64,000 bases of DNA from an uncultured Pseudovibrio sp. (GTDB lineage Bacteria; Pseudomonadota; Alphaproteobacteria; Rhizobiales; Stappiaceae). This document shows, one piece after another, positions 35,247 to 45,453 of this stretch (its first letter is position 1; every line of letters starts with the position of its first letter). Below the pieces are notes generated by a model. The model did not search any database and was not told the origin of the DNA. It worked only from the letters and a program-made list of their open reading frames with translations. The translations under genes were made by a program, and so were the position numbers. The stretch spans positions 62,001-126,000 of the forward strand of contig CANMBS010000006.1 of NCBI GenBank assembly GCA_947496145.1, in the 5' to 3' direction.

Positions 35247-37325
35247 ATGCGAGTTTTCTACATCGCAAAAGCAGATTCCCTTGAGGCACATCACCTAGCA
35301 AGAATTCTGCAAATCTTCGATTGCAGGAGCCTTTTTGAGTTGTTTTACAGGGCAACACGCAAGAACGATCTATATGTGTTGATCAGATCGTGGGAACTTA
35401 AAACTCTGCGAGCTTTTGCGCTCTTCTGTTGTCTATTCACTATAGCCTTCCCCTCTTTGCCAGCTTCTGCATTTGAGCTGTTTGGTTACCATTTATGGGG
35501 GGATAAAGCGGAGCGGGCAGGTATACATGACCTAGAGGGAACTCCAGATCCCACACCCTATAGCGTCAAGTTTCACGTTGTTGGAGAGAATGGCGCATCT
35601 CCGAGCGATACTAAAGATGATTTACAATCCGTCAGCCTTCTCGTTCAAGATGTAAAGCAACTTCCTTCTGGTGTCAGTGGGGTTCTGGCGCGAGCAAGCA
35701 AGGATTTTGAGCGACTGATTGGGAAGCTCTATGAAGATGGGTACTTTGGTGCGCTTGTAACTATCAATGTGGCTGGAATGCCGCTCAATCAAGCGGTCCT
35801 TCACCCTGATAAGATTAAGGAACGCCCCGTTCCGCTACTGGTAGAGATTGACGTCGGGCCTCAGTTTCATCTTGGTACTGCACAAGTTACTTATGCAGGC
35901 CCGGCGTCAACAGCAGAATTAGGTCTTCCCGAAGCTGATGCACTTGGCCTAACTGAGGGATCACCTGCCCTTTCAGCAACCGTTATTTCTGCTGAGCGCG
36001 GAGCTATCAACTATCTGAAGGAAAGAGGCTATCCCTTTGCGAATGTTAAAGACCGCCAGTTACTTGCAAACCATGCAACGCAAACGCTGAAGGTACGACT
36101 TGATATTGTCACCGGGCCTTATGCCCGTTTCGGTCAGGTCTCCGTTTCCGGCAACAAGCAAATGCGCTCTAATTTTATTAGTAGTTATGCAAGTATTCCA
36201 CGTGGCGCGCAATGGGACGGAAAAATCATAGAGCGTGCACAAAGCAGGTTGCAGGACTTAGAAGTGTTCTCTAGCATTCGGCTGGAGCCTGACGAGCAAC
36301 TGGACGAGAACGGCGAATTGCCGTTAACTATTATAGTTGAGGAACGTCCTCGTAAAGTGTTTGGTTTTGGTGCCAACTATTCCAGTAATGAAGGTGTTGG
36401 CGTAGAGGGGTATTGGCGACACCGGAACCTGTTTGGAGAGGCGGAGAGACTTTCTATCACAGGCTCAGTTGGGCAACTCCTTGCAGTAAACAACGAGCAA
36501 ATTGAATATGCTGCGCGTATAACCTTTGAAAAGCCCGGCGTGCTTGGTCCGTTGACCTCTTTTTCAACGAGCGCTGCCGCCGTTCAGGAAAATCCTGATA
36601 ACTATCGCAGCACCTCACTATCTTATGATGCATACCTTTCCCGAGATTTGACCGAGGCTCTTAGTGCTCGTGTTGGGGGCAGGGTCTATCATGCTGATGA
36701 AAGAGACGTGTTTGGCGATAACTCATATTTCCTCCTCGGACTTCCTATGGACCTGACATATGACAGTCGCAATAACACGCTTAACCCAACCCAAGGTGTC
36801 GATGCTTCACTAAAATTCGAGCCTGCCTACGACCTTCAAGGAAAAGATGAGAACCTTTATTCGCAAGTCTCTGTTGCCAGTTATTTACCTGTTTTAGGTC
36901 ATGACCGCGTGGTGCTTGCCGGCCGGGTTTCTGCAGGCGCAATTGTTGCTCCTTCAGTGCAAAGCGTACCTGCTGCCCGACAGTTTTTCCTTGGCGGCGG
37001 CGGAACCATTCGCGGCTATGCCTACAAAAACGTAGGCCCACGACTGAACGGAGAGGTAACCGGAGGACGCAGCTTTGTTTTGTTTAACGGAGAAGTCAGG
37101 ACTAAGATCACTGAGACTATTGGGCTTGTTGGCTTTATTGATGCTGGTGCAGCCTACGTGAAGCAATACCCTGACTTTGACGAGCCGCTTCGCGTTGGTG
37201 TGGGTGGAGGTCTAAGATACTTTACGCCTGTTGGGCCATTACGCTTAGACGTGGGTGTCCCATTGGAACCCGGGCGAGATGATCCACCTTTTGCAGTTTA
37301 TCTCGGCCTGAGCCAATCCTTCTAA
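35247..37325 (+). CDS. tamA: Outer-membrane assembly protein TamA (BamA/Omp85 family)
   Basis: TamA is an Omp85-family outer-membrane barrel that works with TamB in envelope biogenesis. The signal peptide core lies at about residues 54-70 with cleavage after ASA (residue 75). The true start may therefore be a GTG at 35376 or a nearby codon; none has a clear ribosome-binding site, so the first ATG is kept. Three POTRA-like domains follow (about residues 100-365). The C-terminal barrel (about 370-692) has the Omp85 motif FLGGGGTIRGYAYKNVGPRL and ends with SQSF. tamB starts 55 bases downstream. Confidence 0.92.
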   Translation: MRVFYIAKADSLEAHHLARILQIFDCRSLFELFYRATRKNDLYVLIRSWELKTLRAFALFCCLFTIAFPSLPASAFELFGYHLWGDKAERAGIHDLEGTPDPTPYSVKFHVVGENGASPSDTKDDLQSVSLLVQDVKQLPSGVSGVLARASKDFERLIGKLYEDGYFGALVTINVAGMPLNQAVLHPDKIKERPVPLLVEIDVGPQFHLGTAQVTYAGPASTAELGLPEADALGLTEGSPALSATVISAERGAINYLKERGYPFANVKDRQLLANHATQTLKVRLDIVTGPYARFGQVSVSGNKQMRSNFISSYASIPRGAQWDGKIIERAQSRLQDLEVFSSIRLEPDEQLDENGELPLTIIVEERPRKVFGFGANYSSNEGVGVEGYWRHRNLFGEAERLSITGSVGQLLAVNNEQIEYAARITFEKPGVLGPLTSFSTSAAAVQENPDNYRSTSLSYDAYLSRDLTEALSARVGGRVYHADERDVFGDNSYFLLGLPMDLTYDSRNNTLNPTQGVDASLKFEPAYDLQGKDENLYSQVSVASYLPVLGHDRVVLAGRVSAGAIVAPSVQSVPAARQFFLGGGGTIRGYAYKNVGPRLNGEVTGGRSFVLFNGEVRTKITETIGLVGFIDAGAAYVKQYPDFDEPLRVGVGGGLRYFTPVGPLRLDVGVPLEPGRDDPPFAVYLGLSQSF

Positions 37326-37380
37326 CCACTAGTTTGAAAGGTTCTCAATGCGAACAGAAATAGGAAAGAGCTACTAGGAG

Positions 37381-40300
37381 ATGAAGCTGGTACGCCGCAT
37401 ACCACTTTACTTTGGAAGTGCATTAGCAATCCTGTTTGGGATCGCCTTGCTGCTTTATCTAAGCCTTGTTATGACCAGTAGTTTTCAGGAAGGTCGCCAT
37501 TTTCTTGGTTCGGCTATAAGTTCGCTATCACCTGATTTCAAAGTTGAGCAGCCACATCTTTCGATAAATGGGGACATGTCCGTACATGAGATCGTCCTTC
37601 TGGAGGATAGTAAGACATGGTTATCCTTGCATGATACATCGCTCAGCTGGTCCCCTTCGGCCCTTCTTTGGGGGGCATTTGACATTCAAGAGATTTCCGC
37701 AGAGCGGATTGTTTTCAATCGATTACCAAAAGAAGAGCAAGAACCTGCTACTTCTGAGCGGACCAACACTGCATTTCCTTTCCGTTCAGTCTCCGTTGAG
37801 CAATTAACTGTCAAACAGATTTCGTTGCCAGCTGCATTGACGGGAACACCTTCTGATTTGTCTTTATCCGGTCAGGCCTTTTACAGCGCCAAGCTGGAGA
37901 AACTCTCAGGAGAGCTTACTGCACAGCGCCTTGGAGCACACCAAGGAAGTGCGCAGATTGAAGCTGATTTTAATCCTACAAAAGACATCATTAAGTTTAA
38001 TGCATTTATTTCAGAAGCAGAAAACGGGATCGTTTCGCATCTCTTAAAACTTCAAGATGCTCCCGGTTTTACACTTCGCATGACGGGTGGAGGCCCATTG
38101 TCAGACTGGTCTTCTACTTTACGAATTGACCTTGATAGTACCCGCACTCTTGATGGAGAAGTCAGGCTACGTCAAAGCGGGAACGACCGGGACCTTACAG
38201 CAACGCTTTCAGGAGAGCTTGCACAGTTCCTTCCCTCAAGCTTTTCGAGTGTGTTTGCAGGAAAGACCAGAGGGCTTGCAACAGCTAAGCTCAACGAGGG
38301 GTTTCTGCCCCTACAGGCACATATAGAACTCAATACAGGAACGCTTACTGCCGAGTTAAACGGTGAATACCAAGCAGACACAAGCTCGCTTTTAGCCAAA
38401 GCGCAATTCCAAAGCGCAAAGGATGCTTCCGAAGAGCTATCGTTTCAAAGTGGCACAGATGTCATTCGTCTTGGATCACTTGATATAAAGGCAAAAGCTT
38501 CCGGGAGGCTTGATGCATTAAGCTGGAGTGTTTCAGCGACTTCACAACGGATCGACACCGCAGATCTTACCTCTGGGACTGTTCAACTTGCTGCAAAAGG
38601 TGAGGATGCAGACGTTTTATCCCACGAGATGTCAATCCCAATTGACGCTCAGTTTCAGGCCACTAACATAGATGCAGCAGCAGCTCCAAAAGGCCATCAG
38701 ATTGATGATGTCAGTGTAATACTAAAAGGGACGGCGTTCCCACAGGCGCAAAAGGTCCAGCTTAACGAGTTGCTTGTGAAAGGAGCTGAGGCAACGGCTC
38801 AATTCGATCTGGTTGAACTATCACCAAGACATGGGCAAGTTCGAGGTAAATTCTCATTTTCAAATCTTGGTGTATTTTCTGCGTTTGTTCAACGAGATCT
38901 GACTGGTTCCGCAGAAGCTGACATAACAGCACTGGCAGATTTCGAAAAGTTGTCAGGTGAAATAAAACTGGAAGGAACAAGCAGGCATATCCAACTGGGA
39001 GATGCGCGTTTTGATCCCGTTTTAAGCCCAAGTAGCCGCTTTGCTTTGCAGCTATCCGGCACTTTAGATCGTGATGACCCTTTAGCTTCTGACGGGCGTC
39101 TCAAAGAACTTCAATTTAAAAACAGTGTAGCACAGCTTAATGGCCACGGAACTTTAGAGAACCGCCAGACTGATGGTACACTTACCGCTCATATCCATAA
39201 GCTCAGTTTGCTGGAACCTCGCGTGACTGGTGCCCTGAATGCACATGCTGTGATTTCTGGCAATGTGAAGACACCAGATATCGTTTTGAAGGTACAATCA
39301 AACCAAGTGGCTTTGGATGGCATCCCTTTAGAGAACTTAGAGCTTACGGCTAGCGGTGAGTTTTCTAAGACAACACCAAATGCAAATGTAAACCTTACCG
39401 GGCGTTTCAAAAATCAAGAGCTGTCTGGCCGTTTAAAGCTTACAAGCGACGCTGGTAAGTTGTCTTTGCCTGAGCTGGAACTTGATCTGGGAGGTAATAC
39501 GCTTCGAGGGCATGGGCACGCAGCTAACATAGCTCAACTTCCCCGTGGGATAGAGGGGAACTTTTTAGTCTCTGCACCCGACTTGAGCAGTTTAACGGAG
39601 CTTGCATTGACTGATTTAGGCGGTCAGGTTCAAGGCAACGTAAACATCCAGCAAAAGAGTGGGCACACACAAGTCGCTTTTAATCTTACCAGTAAAGACC
39701 TGCTTGTTGCACAAAACTCAGTTGGCTCCCTTTCTGCTAAAGGGTGGATTGACAGGGTCTTTACCCGTCCGGTTGCGAATGCACAAATTAGTCTTGATGC
39801 CATTGATATTGACGGTGTTGAACTAAAGGCGTTTTCAATCAAGGCAACTCCGCTGCCTCAAGATCAGTCGCAGTCTGAAATCGCAACTGTTTTTTCCGTC
39901 GACGCACAATTTGCAGAGTCTGGCGACACTTTGAAAAGCGAAGGGGTTTTGCGCAATGTACCAAGCGGCGTTGAAGTTACGATCAACACCTTGCAAGGAA
40001 TGTACAAGGGCATCAAATCCAATTTGAGGCAACCAACCACCATATCTCTTTTGACGGACCGCCGGTTTGTTACATCCTTTCAACTGGATCTTGGCGGCGG
40101 CTCCCTGATGGTTTCAGCCAGCGATGATGACCAACTCGATATCTCTGCAAATCTAAGCAAGGTGCCACTCTCCCTTGCCAATGCCTTCATTCCCTCACTT
40201 TCACTCAAAGGCACTCTTAACGGGGATGCTCATATCTTTGGTTCCATTGATCGGCCTGAAGGGAAATGGACCATGGAGCTTGCTGATTTTTCTGCCAAGC

Positions 40301-41781
40301 CATTACAAGAGAACAGCATCCTTCCACTGCAACTCCAAAGCTCCGGCTCACTTTCCAACAACGTGATCAATCAGCAAACTACAGTGAGAAATGGAGCAGG
40401 TTTGAATGTGCAAGCTTCCGGTCGTATTGGTTTAACCGGAATGCAATCCCTCTCCCTGACCTCCAGCGGTTATGTGCCTTTAGATGTGGTTGGTGCAAAA
40501 CTGATTGATCTGGACCTGGGAGGAAGTGGCGGATTTCAAGTCGTAGGTCAAATTTCGGGGTCGGTCAAAGACCCTCAATTTTCTATCAAGTTTACACCTA
40601 GCGCACTAACGACCACACAGCTTTCGACGGGTATGACCCTGACGGAGTATACAGGTGCTATTGAGGTAAGCCGCAAAGACATCACGGTAGACACTCTTTC
40701 CGCAAAATTCAATAATGGCGGCACAGCGACACTTACCGGGAGATTAGGTTTAGGTGCGAGCCTTCCAGCGCAGGTGGATCTTGTGATTGATAATGGACGC
40801 TACGTGAATGGGACATTTGTAAGTGCGTTAATCAATGCCAGTCTTGCACTGCGTGGTTCACTTTCAAGTACTGGGACTCCCTCACTGATCAGCGGTAATG
40901 TCACCATTAATCAGGCCGATATTGAGATACCAAGTTCTTTTAGTTCAAGTATTAATCCTGTCCTCGTGCGCCATCTGAATGCGCCCAAACCGATACTTTC
41001 TCAAGCAAATGAGCTTGCGCAGGATGAAGGACGCGATACCCAGAAAGGCAATACACAGCCCAGTGCTCTTGCTAAGGCGCGATTGGATGTGGATGTAAAT
41101 GCACCTGGAAAAATCTTTATTCGCGGACGTGGGGTAAATGCTGAAGCTGGCGGTTCACTCAACATTGGCGGAACTGTCGGCAATATTCAAACGGTTGGCG
41201 GTTTTTCTCTGGTGCGTGGACGCATGGATATTCTCTCTAAACGCCTGAACTTGACTCGAGGTAACGTGACCTTTAGCGGCTCCCTCATTCCCTCACTCGA
41301 TTTTGCTGCTACAGCGAAGACAGGAGCGAACGAGGTGTCCGTTCTTGTGACTGGGCAGGCAAACATGCCCAACATTGATTTCATTTCCGTGCCCAACTTA
41401 CCTAAAGATGAGATTCTTTCTCAGCTTCTGTTTGGTGAATCGGTTCAGAGTTTATCTCCTATCCAGCTTGCACGACTTGCCGGTGCAGTTGCCACCCTGA
41501 CAGGAAGTACGAGCAGCGCAGAGGGCCCTCTGGGAGTCCTGCGCAACCTTCTTGGAGTGAGCGATGTTGATCTTAACTTTGATGCTGCAGGCAACCCGGA
41601 ACTGGCCGTAGGTGGCTATGTCAATGAACGGATTTATCTGGGCGTCACCCAAGAACCTGCTACAGGGGATAACGCGGCAACTGTTGATATTGACGTAACC
41701 AAGTTTTTGAAGCTACGTGGCGAAGCCAGTTCAGATGGTGATGCGAAAGCTGGCTTCTATTATGAACGAGAGTATGATTAG
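37381..41781 (+). CDS. tamB: Translocation and assembly module protein TamB (AsmA-like)
   Basis: TamB is a very long periplasm-spanning protein anchored in the inner membrane. It partners TamA and is now linked to phospholipid transport to the outer membrane. The 1466-residue product has one N-terminal membrane helix (about residues 9-30). A long series of beta-strand repeats follows, as expected for a beta-taco groove. The C-terminal DUF490 domain contains NLTRGNVTFSGSLIPSLDFA and LPKDEILSQLLFGESVQSLS, ending FYYEREYD. AGGAG abuts the ATG and AGGAAAG lies about ten bases before it. Its gene ends seven bases from the convergent dehydrogenase gene. Confidence 0.95.
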   Translation: MKLVRRIPLYFGSALAILFGIALLLYLSLVMTSSFQEGRHFLGSAISSLSPDFKVEQPHLSINGDMSVHEIVLLEDSKTWLSLHDTSLSWSPSALLWGAFDIQEISAERIVFNRLPKEEQEPATSERTNTAFPFRSVSVEQLTVKQISLPAALTGTPSDLSLSGQAFYSAKLEKLSGELTAQRLGAHQGSAQIEADFNPTKDIIKFNAFISEAENGIVSHLLKLQDAPGFTLRMTGGGPLSDWSSTLRIDLDSTRTLDGEVRLRQSGNDRDLTATLSGELAQFLPSSFSSVFAGKTRGLATAKLNEGFLPLQAHIELNTGTLTAELNGEYQADTSSLLAKAQFQSAKDASEELSFQSGTDVIRLGSLDIKAKASGRLDALSWSVSATSQRIDTADLTSGTVQLAAKGEDADVLSHEMSIPIDAQFQATNIDAAAAPKGHQIDDVSVILKGTAFPQAQKVQLNELLVKGAEATAQFDLVELSPRHGQVRGKFSFSNLGVFSAFVQRDLTGSAEADITALADFEKLSGEIKLEGTSRHIQLGDARFDPVLSPSSRFALQLSGTLDRDDPLASDGRLKELQFKNSVAQLNGHGTLENRQTDGTLTAHIHKLSLLEPRVTGALNAHAVISGNVKTPDIVLKVQSNQVALDGIPLENLELTASGEFSKTTPNANVNLTGRFKNQELSGRLKLTSDAGKLSLPELELDLGGNTLRGHGHAANIAQLPRGIEGNFLVSAPDLSSLTELALTDLGGQVQGNVNIQQKSGHTQVAFNLTSKDLLVAQNSVGSLSAKGWIDRVFTRPVANAQISLDAIDIDGVELKAFSIKATPLPQDQSQSEIATVFSVDAQFAESGDTLKSEGVLRNVPSGVEVTINTLQGMYKGIKSNLRQPTTISLLTDRRFVTSFQLDLGGGSLMVSASDDDQLDISANLSKVPLSLANAFIPSLSLKGTLNGDAHIFGSIDRPEGKWTMELADFSAKPLQENSILPLQLQSSGSLSNNVINQQTTVRNGAGLNVQASGRIGLTGMQSLSLTSSGYVPLDVVGAKLIDLDLGGSGGFQVVGQISGSVKDPQFSIKFTPSALTTTQLSTGMTLTEYTGAIEVSRKDITVDTLSAKFNNGGTATLTGRLGLGASLPAQVDLVIDNGRYVNGTFVSALINASLALRGSLSSTGTPSLISGNVTINQADIEIPSSFSSSINPVLVRHLNAPKPILSQANELAQDEGRDTQKGNTQPSALAKARLDVDVNAPGKIFIRGRGVNAEAGGSLNIGGTVGNIQTVGGFSLVRGRMDILSKRLNLTRGNVTFSGSLIPSLDFAATAKTGANEVSVLVTGQANMPNIDFISVPNLPKDEILSQLLFGESVQSLSPIQLARLAGAVATLTGSTSSAEGPLGVLRNLLGVSDVDLNFDAAGNPELAVGGYVNERIYLGVTQEPATGDNAATVDIDVTKFLKLRGEASSDGDAKAGFYYEREYD

Positions 41782-41788
41782 GCCGCGT

Positions 41789-42802
41789 TCAAGCCCCTTT
41801 GGACAATCGCAGAGCCTCAGCGTAAATCGGTTCGGGCAAAGTTACCCCATATTCGGCAGCATGTTTCCTTGCCGCAAGGCGTGAGGTGCCAGGAAGCCGT
41901 GTGCCCTCTTCCGCTTCGATTGCAGACACCAGTGCTCGCATACGCTCTGCAAAGGCCCTTCCTGAAACTAAATCGGCATTAATCGCGAGAATGACCTGCC
42001 CCAGATCAGGCGCAGGGCCTTCACCAGAAAACAGGCTGGACGCTTCAAAACCAAAGGCTGTACCGCAAAGACCGGCTGCGATTACTTCGATCATCATCGC
42101 AAGAGCAGCACCTTTCGCCTCTCCAATCGGGATCATGGTGCCTTCTAATGCAGCAGTGGGATCTGTTGTTGGCTGCCCCTCTTTATCTAATGACCAGCCC
42201 TCTGGAATTGTGGTGCCAGCTCGCTGCGCAGCCATCACCTTTCCCCGGGCAACGCGAGAAAGTGCCAGATCGATAACTAAAGGATCATCACTGCCATTAG
42301 GTGCAGCAAAAGCGACCGGATTGGTGCCAAACATTGGTGCTTTTCCACCATGAGCAGCAATCGCTTTGGGAGCATTTCCGAAAACAAAGGCTATCATTCC
42401 ATCTTGCGCTAAACGTTCGCAATGGGCTCCAGCTTGCCCGAAATGGTGAGAGTGGCGGATCGCACTTAGTGCCACACCGTTCTTGGTGGCGGCATCCTTC
42501 AGATATGGCAGCGCCAAGTCAATTGCCGGGTAGGCAAATCCGAATTTAGCATCTATCCGCTGTACCACCGGCGTAATCAGTTCTGCTTCAGGAGTTGCAA
42601 AACCATCTACTTTTCCAGTTCTGGTTTGGGCTGTGTAAGATGGAATTCTTGAAAGGCCATGCCCGGCTTGCCCGTCTGCTTCGGCTTGAACGAGTGCTCT
42701 GGCAACCACTTCAGCGTTCCTGGGTGCGGTTTTATTGGCAGACAATGCAAGGAACGTGAGTTGATATGCGTCTTTTAGCGAGAGGTTGACAGTGTTTGGC
42801 AT
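41789..42802 (-). CDS. Malate/L-lactate/sulfolactate dehydrogenase family oxidoreductase (Ldh_2)
   Basis: This belongs to the NAD(P)-dependent Ldh_2 family, which also includes ureidoglycolate, sulfolactate and delta-1-piperideine-2-carboxylate dehydrogenases; the substrate cannot be fixed from sequence. The 337-residue protein has the family pattern ADGQAGHGLSRIPSYTAQTR near residue 45, the catalytic region VALSAIRHSHHFGQAGAHCE, and the cofactor part GTNPVAFAAPNGSDDPLVID. CAGGT precedes the ATG. It is divergent from gabD across a 454-base region with a dyad operator candidate, hinting at joint control of an amino-acid or hydroxy-acid catabolic step. Confidence 0.88.
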   Translation of the reverse strand: MPNTVNLSLKDAYQLTFLALSANKTAPRNAEVVARALVQAEADGQAGHGLSRIPSYTAQTRTGKVDGFATPEAELITPVVQRIDAKFGFAYPAIDLALPYLKDAATKNGVALSAIRHSHHFGQAGAHCERLAQDGMIAFVFGNAPKAIAAHGGKAPMFGTNPVAFAAPNGSDDPLVIDLALSRVARGKVMAAQRAGTTIPEGWSLDKEGQPTTDPTAALEGTMIPIGEAKGAALAMMIEVIAAGLCGTAFGFEASSLFSGEGPAPDLGQVILAINADLVSGRAFAERMRALVSAIEAEEGTRLPGTSRLAARKHAAEYGVTLPEPIYAEALRLSKGA

Positions 42803-43256
42803 GATTACCTGTTTGCTCGTTTTAGTATTTCACATCTATCGCTCCTTACATATTTTGAGAAAGAGCACAATCTCGACAGACATAAGCTCTACTCAAATAG
42901 GCCAGTTCGTTACTCGTGCGTTTACCAAAGCTTTACAGTCCTTCCAGCAAGGCCGAGCTGTGGAATGCATACAGGAATGACATCATTCCAGATTTTTCCA
43001 GAGAATCTGCAAATCTTAAAAAACACATAACTACTTGTAAAATATAAATTTTATTCTACTTCACACTCTTAAAACAGAAAATGTTTGCGCACAGTCTCAA
43101 GGAATGCATTGCACATTGATTTCAAGTCTGCAACTTCTATGGCGCTAGGTGTTTTTCCTAGATAATCCACCTATATAGATCAATAACCCGTTTCAGATCT
43201 TGTTTCGCTGTCTCTCTCATTCATCCGGCGGAATATGACTTCAGCAGGAGATTATT
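42803..43256. other. Divergent intergenic region with GGAATG motifs
   Basis: This 454-base gap lies between the Ldh_2 gene and gabD. No gene is seen. It contains a near-palindromic operator candidate (listed separately). GGAATGCAT also occurs at 42962-42970 and again at 43101-43109. AT-rich stretches near 43020-43060 may hold promoters. Confidence 0.55.
42974..42989. promoter_or_regulatory. Operator-like dyad GGAATGA-CA-TCATTCC
   Basis: A 16-base inverted repeat with perfect 7-base arms lies between two divergent dehydrogenase genes. Related GGAATG half-sites flank it. The size and symmetry suit a dimeric repressor, but no regulator gene is adjacent and the cognate factor is unknown. Confidence 0.5.
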
Positions 43257-44732
43257 ATGAGTTCGACCCTTTCACCGGTTAAAGAAATTCCACTTCTTCG
43301 CGAAGCTTGCCTCATTGGGGGAAAATGGATCAGCGGAGATGAGAGCAACTCAATTCAGGTCAATAACCCGGCAACTGGCGAGATTATAGGACGTGTTCCT
43401 CGCTTTGGGCGTTTGGAAACTGCGAATGCGATTGATGCGGCTTCTGTTGCTTTCCAACTCTGGTCTAAAATGACTGCGGTTGAACGTTGCAACCTTATGC
43501 TCTCCTGGGCGAACCTTATTGACGAGAACCAGAAGGACCTTGCTACCCTTCTGACCATTGAGATGGGCAAACCTTTAGCAGAAGCGATGGGTGAAGTTGG
43601 GATTACCGCCAACTACATTCGCTTTTTTGCTGAAGAAGGTAAACGAGTGTACGGTGATGTGATCCCTTCTCCCTGGAAAGGGAAACGCATATTTGTGACA
43701 AAAGAGCCAGTGGGTGTAGTAGGCGCAATTACCCCCTGGAACTTCCCGAGTTCCATGTTGGGGCGTAAATTAGCTGCCGCTCTTGGCTCTGGTTGCACCG
43801 TTATTGCAAAACCAGCAAGTCAGACACCTTACTCCGCTTTGATCCTTGGTGAACTTGCGGAAAAAGCTGGCATTCCAGCGGGTGTGATCAATATTATTAC
43901 GGGATCTGCTGCACAAATCGCTGATGAGATGTGTGAAAACGAAAAAGTCAAGAAGATTACCTTCACCGGCTCCACTCCAGTTGGCAAACAGCTTGCTTCA
44001 AAAGCCTTAGCAAATATGAAGAAAGTTTCCATGGAACTTGGCGGCAACGCGCCGTTTATCGTGTTTGACAGTGCTGACATTGACAAGGCAGTTGAAGGTG
44101 CGATTGCATCTAAGTTCAGAAACTCTGGTCAAACATGTGTTTGCGCAAACCGTATCTACGCACAGGCAGATATTTATGATGAGTTTTCTGCCAAGCTGAA
44201 GGTCGCCATTGAAGCGCAGCTACGTGTCGGCAACGGTTTGGCACCCGGCATTAATCAAGGCCCACTGATTGATGAGCGTGCAGTTGCGAAAGTAGAAGAG
44301 CTGATCACTGATGCTATTGAAAAAGGCGGCACTGTGGTGACTGGCGGTAAAAAAGATGCACAAGGTGGTTCCTTCTTTGAACCAACGCTTTTGCTCAATG
44401 CAACGCCTGACATGAAGGTTGCTAAAGAAGAGACATTTGGTCCGTTTGCTCCAGTTTTTAAGTTTGATAGTGAAGCTGACGCGGTACAGATGGCCAACGA
44501 TACAGAATACGGGTTAGCTTGCTACTTTTATACGCAAGATCTTGGGCAAACATTCCGCGTTATGGATGCTTTAGAATATGGCCTTGTTGGAGTGAATGAA
44601 GGTGTGATTACCACTGAATACGCACCGTTCGGTGGTTTCAAAGACAGTGGCATGGGGAACGAAGGTTCCAAGTATGGCGTTGATGATTACATCAAGCTCA
44701 AATACTCTTGCATTGGTGGGCTTGACCAGTAA
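43257..44732 (+). CDS. gabD: NAD(P)-dependent succinate-semialdehyde dehydrogenase
   Basis: This aldehyde dehydrogenase oxidises succinate semialdehyde to succinate, the last step of GABA catabolism; a related semialdehyde (for example glutarate semialdehyde) is possible. The 491-residue protein shows the cofactor region GVVGAITPWNFPSSMLGRKL, GSTPVGKQLASKAL, the catalytic glutamate in SMELGGNAPFIVFD and the catalytic cysteine in NSGQTCVCANRIYAQ. The second nearby Cys is typical of GabD redox regulation. AGGAG lies six bases before the ATG. A strong terminator follows. Confidence 0.93.
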   Translation: MSSTLSPVKEIPLLREACLIGGKWISGDESNSIQVNNPATGEIIGRVPRFGRLETANAIDAASVAFQLWSKMTAVERCNLMLSWANLIDENQKDLATLLTIEMGKPLAEAMGEVGITANYIRFFAEEGKRVYGDVIPSPWKGKRIFVTKEPVGVVGAITPWNFPSSMLGRKLAAALGSGCTVIAKPASQTPYSALILGELAEKAGIPAGVINIITGSAAQIADEMCENEKVKKITFTGSTPVGKQLASKALANMKKVSMELGGNAPFIVFDSADIDKAVEGAIASKFRNSGQTCVCANRIYAQADIYDEFSAKLKVAIEAQLRVGNGLAPGINQGPLIDERAVAKVEELITDAIEKGGTVVTGGKKDAQGGSFFEPTLLLNATPDMKVAKEETFGPFAPVFKFDSEADAVQMANDTEYGLACYFYTQDLGQTFRVMDALEYGLVGVNEGVITTEYAPFGGFKDSGMGNEGSKYGVDDYIKLKYSCIGGLDQ

Positions 44733-44757
44733 TACCCTTAAGCTAGGTTTCAACTGA

Positions 44758-44795
44758 AAAGGTCGGAGTGTTGAGCGCTCCGACCTTTCTTTTCT
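44758..44795 (+). terminator. Intrinsic terminator of gabD
   Basis: Arms AAAGGTCGGAG and CTCCGACCTTT form an 11-bp perfect stem with a nine-base loop, followed by CTTTTCTTT. It lies 25 bases after the gabD stop. Confidence 0.93.
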
Positions 44796-44811
44796 TTAAA
44801 GGATTAGCAAT

Positions 44812-45360
44812 GTGGCTATGGAAAAAGAACGCCTGACAAGTGCTCCTACACTTATTGGTGAACGCATTATCATGCGCGCCCATGGGGCTGATGAATTTGA
44901 CGCAAGTTATGCAATGTGGTCTGATCCAGAGGTTGTACGTTACATTTCAGGAAAACCATCAACGCGCTCTGATACATGGAGCCGTCTTATGGGTTATGCA
45001 GGACACTGGAGTTTTTCTGGTTTCGGATATTGGGCTGTTATCGAAAAGGAAACTGGTGCATTAGTCGGTGAGGTTGGATTTTCTGACTTCAAGCGTGACA
45101 TCTCTCCGAGTCTTGAAGGGCTGGCTGAAGCAGGTTGGGTGATTTCTCCAAAGTTTCACGGTAAGGGATATGCACGTGAAGCAGTTGAACTTGGCCTTTC
45201 CTGGCTAAAAGATTCACGACTATTTCCTGAGGTCCATTGCATCATCGCTCCGGAGAACACCGCAAGCCTGATCCTTGCCGAACGGCTTGGGTTTGAAAAG
45301 TATGCTGAAGGCACCTACAAAGAAGAGCCAACCTTCTTTCTAAAACGCAGAGTGACCTGA
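44812..45360 (+). CDS. GNAT-family N-acetyltransferase (RimJ/RimL type)
   Basis: The 182-residue protein belongs to the Acetyltransf_3/RimJ-like branch, which transfers acetyl from acetyl-CoA to an amino group; the target is unknown. It shows GERIIMRAH, the strand pair FGYWAVIEKETGALVGEVGF, the acetyl-CoA loop SPKFHGKGYAREAVELGL and the C-terminal AERLGFEKYAEGTY. The start is GTG (AAAGGA eight bases before) or the ATG two codons on. It stands alone just after the gabD terminator. Confidence 0.88.
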   Translation: MAMEKERLTSAPTLIGERIIMRAHGADEFDASYAMWSDPEVVRYISGKPSTRSDTWSRLMGYAGHWSFSGFGYWAVIEKETGALVGEVGFSDFKRDISPSLEGLAEAGWVISPKFHGKGYAREAVELGLSWLKDSRLFPEVHCIIAPENTASLILAERLGFEKYAEGTYKEEPTFFLKRRVT

Positions 45361-45453
45361 TGAAGCAGGTTTGTTGTGCCGAGCTTAGGTGGGCTTGTTC
45401 ATTTTGGGCAATCCTGTATATGCTTGCGTTAAAGACATGATGCAGGCTGAGTG

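Noticed and set aside
35247-35375. Reading the first 43 residues of TamA as a real leader domain
   Set aside because: They precede the signal peptide and lack a ribosome-binding site; more likely the true start is further in, though it could not be fixed.
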